Assembly: GCA_965215385.1 (NCBI GenBank) | Contig: OZ244059.1 | Location: 1,550,001-1,614,000 of the forward strand | Length of the DNA stretch: 64,000 nt | Direction: 5' to 3' | Source: JAPORY01 sp965215385 | GTDB taxonomy: Bacteria; Pseudomonadota; Alphaproteobacteria; Rhodobacterales; Rhodobacteraceae | In this document: in pieces, positions 59,219 through 64,000 of the stretch | Layout: each line of letters starts with the position of its first letter | How positions within the stretch are numbered: position 1 is the first letter of the stretch | Made by a program: the position numbers and the translations under genes | Notes under the pieces: generated by a model | The model's database searches: none | What the model saw: the letters and a program-made list of their open reading frames with translations, nothing else | What the model was told of the DNA's origin: nothing

Positions 59219-59386
59219 GACTAACTAATTTCGATTTCCAGTTCTGAGATTCCCAGCTTGCCGGCGACGAACTTGCAGACGACGAGGTCACGCGGTTTGC
59301 AATGAATTACCCTTCCCATAGCAGTTCGTTGCAGCAATCCGCTCGTCCGCTATTTCCGCCATCGTGGTACGCAATTATTGATTCTT
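59219..59386 (-). other. Short fragment between the antitoxin gene and the IS
   Basis: Minus-strand bases 59219-59297 read a plausible C-terminus (VCKFVAGKLGISELEIEIS) ending in a stop, possibly the tail of a gene cut by the IS. Too short to assign. Confidence 0.3.
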
Positions 59387-60865
59387 GAGCCTCTTGCAAA
59401 ATTCATCGGACGACCGATTTTTTCCTGAAAACAGGCGATTTTTTTTGAAAACGGTGGACATGAGACAGCCGTTTGTATATTAGATTGTATACAACACAAA
59501 ATACAGAGGAGGTTGTCCCATGCCCTTAACAAACACGATAGCCGGGATCTGGAATCGATTTCAAGGGGAATTATTCCCCAATCTCGCTGCGGACCTCGGC
59601 CGCTTGACCGAGAACCACCAGCGTTTTGTCGCGGTTCTGGATATGAAGCCGGTTGAGACGTTTATCCAGACGCATTCGTCCGGTCGTGGTCGGCCGCTTG
59701 CGGACCGCCGGGCTTTAGCGCGGGCCTTCATCGCCAAGGCGGTTTGGGACTTACCGACCACGCGGGCGTTGATCGACCGTCTGCAGTGTGACCCCAAACT
59801 GCGGCGGCTTTGCGGTTGGGAGCGTGTCGGTGCGATCCCGAGTGAGTCGACTTTTTCGCGCGCCTTTGCTTGGTTTGCCGAAATGGCACTTCCCGAGCGG
59901 ATGCATAAGGCGCTGATTAAAGGTGCCTTGGCGGAATCGCTTGTCGGACATATTTCTCGCGATTCGACGGCGATTGCGGCGCGGGAAAAGCCAACGGCCA
60001 AGGCCAAGGTGTCAAAACCGCAGACCCCCCGCAAGCGCGGAAGACCCCGAAAAGGCGAGGCCAGACCCAAAGAGCCACGGCGTCTTGACCGCCAATTGAA
60101 CGGTGGACTGTCGCTCGAACAAGTGATCGCCGATCTCCCTAAGGTCGGTGATATTGGCACCAAACGCAACGCCAAAGGCCATCAGACTAGTTGGCAGGGT
60201 TACAAGTTTCACCTTGATGTGTCCGATGGTGACATTCCCATCAGTGGTCTTCTCACCTCAGCCTCGCTGCACGACAGTCAGGCCTCACTGCCGCTGGCGG
60301 CGATGACCAACCGTCGGGTGGACTACTGTTATGAACTCATGGATGCGGCTTACGATTGTTCGGAAATCGATCAGTATGCCAAGCAGCTAGGACATGTCGC
60401 TCTCATTGATCCTAATCCCCGTCGCGATCGAGCGCGAAAGCAACGGCTGGCCGCCGAGGCCCAGGCACGAAGAGTGGCTGGTCAAGTGGATCCAGCCAAG
60501 GAACGCTTTAAACAACGTTCCAGTGTCGAACGGGTAAATGGAGCACTCAAAGATCGTTATGGCGGTCGCCATATTCGGGTTCAGGGCGCAACAAAGGTCG
60601 CGTGTCATCTCTTCTTCGGCATCTTGGCCTTAACCGTCGAGCAACGGCTCCGCCTTCACATCTAACCCTTCTCACCGCCGTTCGTCGCGTTCTGGCCTTT
60701 GCTTGAGCGCCGCGTTGGCGTGCGCGGTGGCGAGAAAAAGGGGGAGCACTTCGTGGGAACCAGCCGATTTTGTCGAAAAAATGCGGCGCAACCCTGGATT
60801 TTGTATTGGCTGGCTATAGCTGTTACTCGCCCATCGCTCTCCACCATTATTTTTGCAAGCGGCTC
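59387..60865 (+). mobile_element. Intact ~1.48-kb insertion sequence (DDE type, IS5/IS1182-like)
   Basis: GAGCCTCTTGCAAAA at 59387 is inverted as TTTTGCAAGCGGCTC at 60851-60865, and TCTT flanks both ends as a possible 4-bp target duplication. One uninterrupted transposase gene lies inside. A TGTATACAA-like palindrome occurs in the left end near 59475. Confidence 0.72.
59520..60665 (+). CDS. DDE transposase, IS5/IS1182-like superfamily
   Basis: A 381-residue transposase. Acidic residues are in HISRDSTAIAA (about 150), CYELMDAAYDCSE (about 280) and the closing RFKQRSSVERVNGALKDRYGG (about 340), the usual D-D-E order with R/K-rich surroundings. The N-terminal ~110 residues are helical and basic. 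AGGAGG lies just upstream of ATG 59520. Reading frame and ends are intact, so it may be mobile. Confidence 0.83.
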   Translation: MPLTNTIAGIWNRFQGELFPNLAADLGRLTENHQRFVAVLDMKPVETFIQTHSSGRGRPLADRRALARAFIAKAVWDLPTTRALIDRLQCDPKLRRLCGWERVGAIPSESTFSRAFAWFAEMALPERMHKALIKGALAESLVGHISRDSTAIAAREKPTAKAKVSKPQTPRKRGRPRKGEARPKEPRRLDRQLNGGLSLEQVIADLPKVGDIGTKRNAKGHQTSWQGYKFHLDVSDGDIPISGLLTSASLHDSQASLPLAAMTNRRVDYCYELMDAAYDCSEIDQYAKQLGHVALIDPNPRRDRARKQRLAAEAQARRVAGQVDPAKERFKQRSSVERVNGALKDRYGGRHIRVQGATKVACHLFFGILALTVEQRLRLHI

Positions 60866-61215
60866 TCTTGTGTGCCAGCGTCCAAATCTGGCACCATCGG
60901 AACTTACAATAACATACAAGCTGCTAGCGGATTGACTTCAATCTCTACATTGCTACTCATATTGCTACTGATAAGGCCTAAAGTTCTTCCCGTCTCCCGT
61001 CAACTGCGAGACTTCGGATGATTGGACGATTGGAACTGACACACAGTGGTCGTACTCGACTCACTCGCGGATATAATCGTGAACGGTTGAGACTCTTGCC
61101 TGACCAAGTCGGTTCTATCATACACGCTGCTGGCGCGTTTATACAACAGACCGCTCGCCATAAAGTCTTTGCGAGCCCCCACGGACAGTTTGACCATACC
61201 GGAGCGATATTCTAG
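60866..61215. other. No gene recognised between the IS and the dehydratase gene
   Basis: About 350 nt with a few short frames only. Confidence 0.45.
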
Positions 61216-62151
61216 ATGACCAGCGTTCCGTGGCAATCGAAAATCAAAGCAGCAGCCCAAAAAATAAACGCGTTCGTGCGGCAAACTCCGGTGATCGCCA
61301 ATTGCGATCTCGGCCTTGAGGTACCGATTGACCTCAAGTTAGAACACTTGCAGCACACCGGCAGTTTCAAACCTCGCGGGGCATTTTACTCTCTGCTGAC
61401 CGAGCGTTCCAACGATCGCCCCGTCGTCGCAGCTTCTGGTGGGAATCATGGTGCGGCAGTCGCTTATGCAGCACGAGCATTGAGCCGCCATGCGACGATC
61501 TTTGTTCCCGAAATCGCAGGCGAGGCAAAATTAAAGCTGATTCGCCAGCAGGGTGCTGAATGCCACCTTGTGCCCGGAGCGTATGCCGACGCTCTTCAAC
61601 AAGCACAAGCTTTTGAGAAAAAGCACACGGCCCTATCTATTCACGCCTACGATGCGCCAAGCACCGTTATCGGGCAGGGCACTTTAGGGGCAGAGTGGGA
61701 TCAACAAGGCCTCAATGCCGATACGATTCTAATCGCTGTCGGCGGCGGCGGTTTGCTTGCTGGCGCACTCGCTTGGTGGGGGCAAAAACGACAGGTTGTA
61801 GCGGTCGAGCCATATAGTTGTGCTTCACTCAATTCAGCACTCAAGGCAAACCATCCTGTCGACGTTGCCGTTTCTGGCATTGCGGCGAATGCCCTTGGTG
61901 CCAAGCGAATTGGACAGATTTGCTTTGAGCTAGCAAGAGGCAATGACACCCGGTCGGTGCTGGTTAGCGATGACGCTATCACAACAGCGCAAGAACTCTT
62001 GTGGAAACAATTGCGGCAATATGTAGAGCCTGCAGGTGCCACCGCACTCGCAGCACTGACCAGTGGTGCCTATCAACCCAAAGCTGGTGAACGCGTCGCT
62101 GCTTTGATTTGCGGCGGTAACCCGAAGAAAAATCCGTTCGCATGCGACTGA
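61216..62151 (+). CDS. PLP-dependent serine/threonine dehydratase family protein
   Basis: A 311-residue fold-type II PLP enzyme. The Schiff-base lysine is in HTGSFKPRGAF (about residue 52). The substrate-carboxylate loop is AASGGNHG (about 73). The glycine-rich phosphate cup is AVGGGGLLAG (about 175). A C-terminal regulatory ACT domain is absent, as in catabolic or serine racemase-like members. It probably removes the amino group from Ser or Thr; exact substrate not resolved. It lies 64 nt before dapD on the same strand. Confidence 0.88.
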   Translation: MTSVPWQSKIKAAAQKINAFVRQTPVIANCDLGLEVPIDLKLEHLQHTGSFKPRGAFYSLLTERSNDRPVVAASGGNHGAAVAYAARALSRHATIFVPEIAGEAKLKLIRQQGAECHLVPGAYADALQQAQAFEKKHTALSIHAYDAPSTVIGQGTLGAEWDQQGLNADTILIAVGGGGLLAGALAWWGQKRQVVAVEPYSCASLNSALKANHPVDVAVSGIAANALGAKRIGQICFELARGNDTRSVLVSDDAITTAQELLWKQLRQYVEPAGATALAALTSGAYQPKAGERVAALICGGNPKKNPFACD

Positions 62152-62215
62152 TCATTGCTCCAAGTCTGGGCAAACAATATAATAATGTGAAACACTGTCC
62201 AATTGAGGAACGCTG

Positions 62216-63043
62216 ATGTCAACTGAACAACTGCAAACCACCATTGAAACTGCTTGGGAGCAACGAGAGGCAATCACGCCGAATACGCAAGGCGCAACTC
62301 GCGAGGCAATTGAGGACACGCTCGCTACTCTTGATAGTGGCCGACTACGCGTCGCTCAAAAAAACCAAGACGGCGACTGGGTAGTTAACCAGTGGGCGAA
62401 GAAAGCGGTTCTATTGGGATTTAGACTGCACGATATGGAACTCCAATCGGGCGGAGTGCAAGCCAGTTCGTGGTGGGACAAGGTCGACAGTAAGTTTCGG
62501 GGTTGGGATAATGAGCAGTGGCAAGCGGCTGGGTTTCGTGCCGTACCGAATTGCGTGGTTCGCAAGTCGGCGTTCATTGGGCGCGGCGTCGTGCTGATGC
62601 CCTCTTTCGTAAACCTTGGCGCCTACATTGACGAAGGCACCATGGTCGATACCTGGGCGACGGTCGGTTCTTGCGCCCAAATCGGCAAGGGGGTGCACCT
62701 ATCTGGTGGGGTCGGAATTGGCGGCGTCCTTGAGCCCATGCAAGCTGGTCCCACCATTATTGAAGACAATTGCTTTATCGGTGCGAGATCTGAGGTGGTT
62801 GAAGGCGTAATCGTGCGCGAGGGATCGGTTCTCGGTATGGGGGTTTTTATCGGACAATCAACGAAGATCGTTGATCGCGAGACTGGCAAAGTGACCTATG
62901 GCGAAGTTCCCCCCTACTCCGTGGTTGTCGCGGGTTCATTACCATCCAAGAACGAAATTCAGCTCTACTGCGCGGTGATCGTAAAACGCGTTGACGCCCG
63001 AACGCGATCAAAGACCGCAATCAATAATTTGCTTCGAGACTGA
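62216..63043 (+). CDS. dapD: Tetrahydrodipicolinate N-succinyltransferase
   Basis: A 275-residue left-handed beta-helix enzyme. It succinylates tetrahydrodipicolinate with succinyl-CoA on the way to meso-diaminopimelate and lysine. Hexapeptide repeats run from about residue 115 (FIGRGVVLMPSFVNLGAYI) to 225. The loop SGGVGIGGVLEPMQAGP (about residue 163) holds the active site. The length matches the family. TGAGGAA lies just before ATG 62216. Confidence 0.97.
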   Translation: MSTEQLQTTIETAWEQREAITPNTQGATREAIEDTLATLDSGRLRVAQKNQDGDWVVNQWAKKAVLLGFRLHDMELQSGGVQASSWWDKVDSKFRGWDNEQWQAAGFRAVPNCVVRKSAFIGRGVVLMPSFVNLGAYIDEGTMVDTWATVGSCAQIGKGVHLSGGVGIGGVLEPMQAGPTIIEDNCFIGARSEVVEGVIVREGSVLGMGVFIGQSTKIVDRETGKVTYGEVPPYSVVVAGSLPSKNEIQLYCAVIVKRVDARTRSKTAINNLLRD

Positions 63044-63335
63044 GACCCTGCTGTAGGCTACTGGCCGAGGGTCCGAGATGAATTCGGCGGGCCTATGTGA
63101 GTGTTTCAGTCCGGCGTTGCTTTATGGACAATGAGAGTGACCAAAATTCAACAGTGGTGCTGGTTGGAACCGACAGATTGTTGTGACGTTGGCGGCGGTT
63201 GCAGCGAAGTCGCACACGCCAGTTCCCCCGCAACTAATCTTGCATCAAATATTCAAGCGCAAAGGATTGTAATCAAGTATAATGCTTGTGATACCCCACA
63301 TTACTGCTCACAAAATTCACACGGAGGGAATCTCG
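63044..63335. other. dapD-dapE intergenic region
   Basis: About 290 nt. A frame from 63101 has good length but no motif and runs past the dapE start, so it is not supported. A weak GACCCT/AGGGTC hairpin follows dapD. Confidence 0.45.
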
Positions 63336-64000
63336 GTGCTTGCAACTGATCCTCTTGAATTGACCGCGAATTTGGTTCGTTGCCCGTCAGTCACGCCGAA
63401 TGATGCTGGCACCCTCGCCCTGCTTACGGGTTTTCTGAGCGCGGCCCAATTTTCGTGTCGTCGGGTTGAGCGCGGCGGGGTCGCCAACTTGTTCGCTCGA
63501 TGGGGCGAAAAAGGACATTCCAGAACCTTTGGCTTCAATGGTCACACGGATGTTGTGCCCGTCGGTGACGAAACAACTTGGACACACGAACCGTTCGCTG
63601 CCAAGATCGTCGGCGATCTTTTATACGGCCGTGGTGCCGCAGATATGAAGTCGGGTGTTGCGGCCTTCGCGTCCGCGGCCGTCGACTTCGTGACACACTC
63701 GCCCCCCGATGGAGCAATAATCCTTGCCATTTCTGGTGATGAAGAAGGGGTCGCCGAAGATGGTACGCTGGCACTGCTTGACTATATGGAGCGGCACAAT
63801 GAACAAATGAGTGCCTGTTTGGTTGGAGAACCGACTTGTCCGAATACATTGGGTGAGGTTCTAAAAATTGGACGCCGCGGTTCGATGTCGGCGAAATTCA
63901 CCGCAATTGGCACACAAGGTCACTCTGCGTATCCAGAATTGGCCCGCAATCCGATACCGGCTCTAGCACAACTAATAACGGAACTCAGCAATCATACCTT
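63336..64000 (+). CDS. dapE: Succinyl-diaminopimelate desuccinylase, N-terminal part (cut by window end)
   Basis: GTG 63336 follows a strong GGAGGG with 7-nt spacing. The frame is open to the window end (about 221 residues). It reads LELTANLVRCPSVTPNDAG, then the first metal ligand in GFNGHTDVVPVGD, and YGRGAADMKSGVAAF and LAISGDEEGVAEDGT with the catalytic acid. These are DapE hallmarks of the M20 family. It hydrolyses N-succinyl-diaminopimelate, the product line begun by DapD 290 nt upstream; the gap holds no gene. Confidence 0.95.
   Translation, partial: MLATDPLELTANLVRCPSVTPNDAGTLALLTGFLSAAQFSCRRVERGGVANLFARWGEKGHSRTFGFNGHTDVVPVGDETTWTHEPFAAKIVGDLLYGRGAADMKSGVAAFASAAVDFVTHSPPDGAIILAISGDEEGVAEDGTLALLDYMERHNEQMSACLVGEPTCPNTLGEVLKIGRRGSMSAKFTAIGTQGHSAYPELARNPIPALAQLITELSNHT

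Noticed and set aside
63101..63349. An 82-residue frame between dapD and dapE
   Set aside because: It runs past the dapE start and Shine-Dalgarno, has no recognised domain and a Cys/Asn-rich random composition.

Overview
The window comes from an alphaproteobacterium. The 16S rRNA gene carries alphaproteobacterial signatures. The rRNA operon has the classic layout 16S - tRNA-Ile(GAT) - tRNA-Ala(TGC) - 23S - 5S - initiator tRNA-Met, all on the minus strand. The genus cannot be read from the sequence. A sulfur-oxidation (Sox) cluster, hydantoinase and peroxiredoxin genes, many decayed insertion sequences and several long G/C homopolymer tracts suggest a free-living or host-associated marine-type bacterium with an active accessory genome (inference).

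Layout. 1-5472: N-methylhydantoinase B (3' part), glutamine amidotransferase and class V aminotransferase in one direction, then a peroxiredoxin divergent from a ferredoxin-reductase-like flavoprotein coupled to rsmD. 5507-9900: mosaic of IS66 debris, a 152-bp MITE and three small accessory genes, two with signal peptides and with long C/G tracts at their 5' ends. 10648-16279: RND exporter, a GPP34-cytochrome P450 fusion and an SRPBCC protein. 17104-21466: an RTX/DUF4214 protein whose G-tract promoter is split by an intact 2.44-kb element encoding a DruA(DUF4338)-IS4 fusion transposase. 21763-25189: Uma2 pseudogene, an orphan membrane protein and an FAD oxidoreductase. 25767-31206: the rRNA operon. 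31830-33540: IS110 and IS4 remnants. 33989-38435: msrQ, msrP and clpB. 38598-44152: accessory island with a DUF262-HNH protein, a methyltransferase behind a C13 tract, and an AAA-PD-(D/E)XK protein, with copies of a dispersed repeat between them. 44540-45229: pyrF. 45405-57194: redox and sulfur region. 57549-60865: a PIN/ImmA-IrrE pair and an intact IS. 61216-end: a PLP dehydratase, then dapD and dapE of lysine/peptidoglycan synthesis.

The most interesting parts: (1) a five-gene operon at 46977-51019, each junction a 4-nt ATGA overlap, with a Rieske-FMN glutamate-synthase-like protein, a ferric-reductase-like membrane protein fused to a second Rieske domain, a Cys-rich membrane-anchored protein and two small membrane proteins. 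It lies between soxCD and a cytochrome c fused to an NMT1-type substrate-binding protein. I read it as an undescribed redox module next to Sox enzymes (SoxYZ, SoxB, SoxCD) that lack soxXA in this window. (2) Several long G/C tracts placed either inside the start of a reading frame or in a putative promoter spacer, which looks like a phase-variation system. (3) The DruA-IS4 element and its MITE, which share ends and have clean 9-10-bp target duplications.
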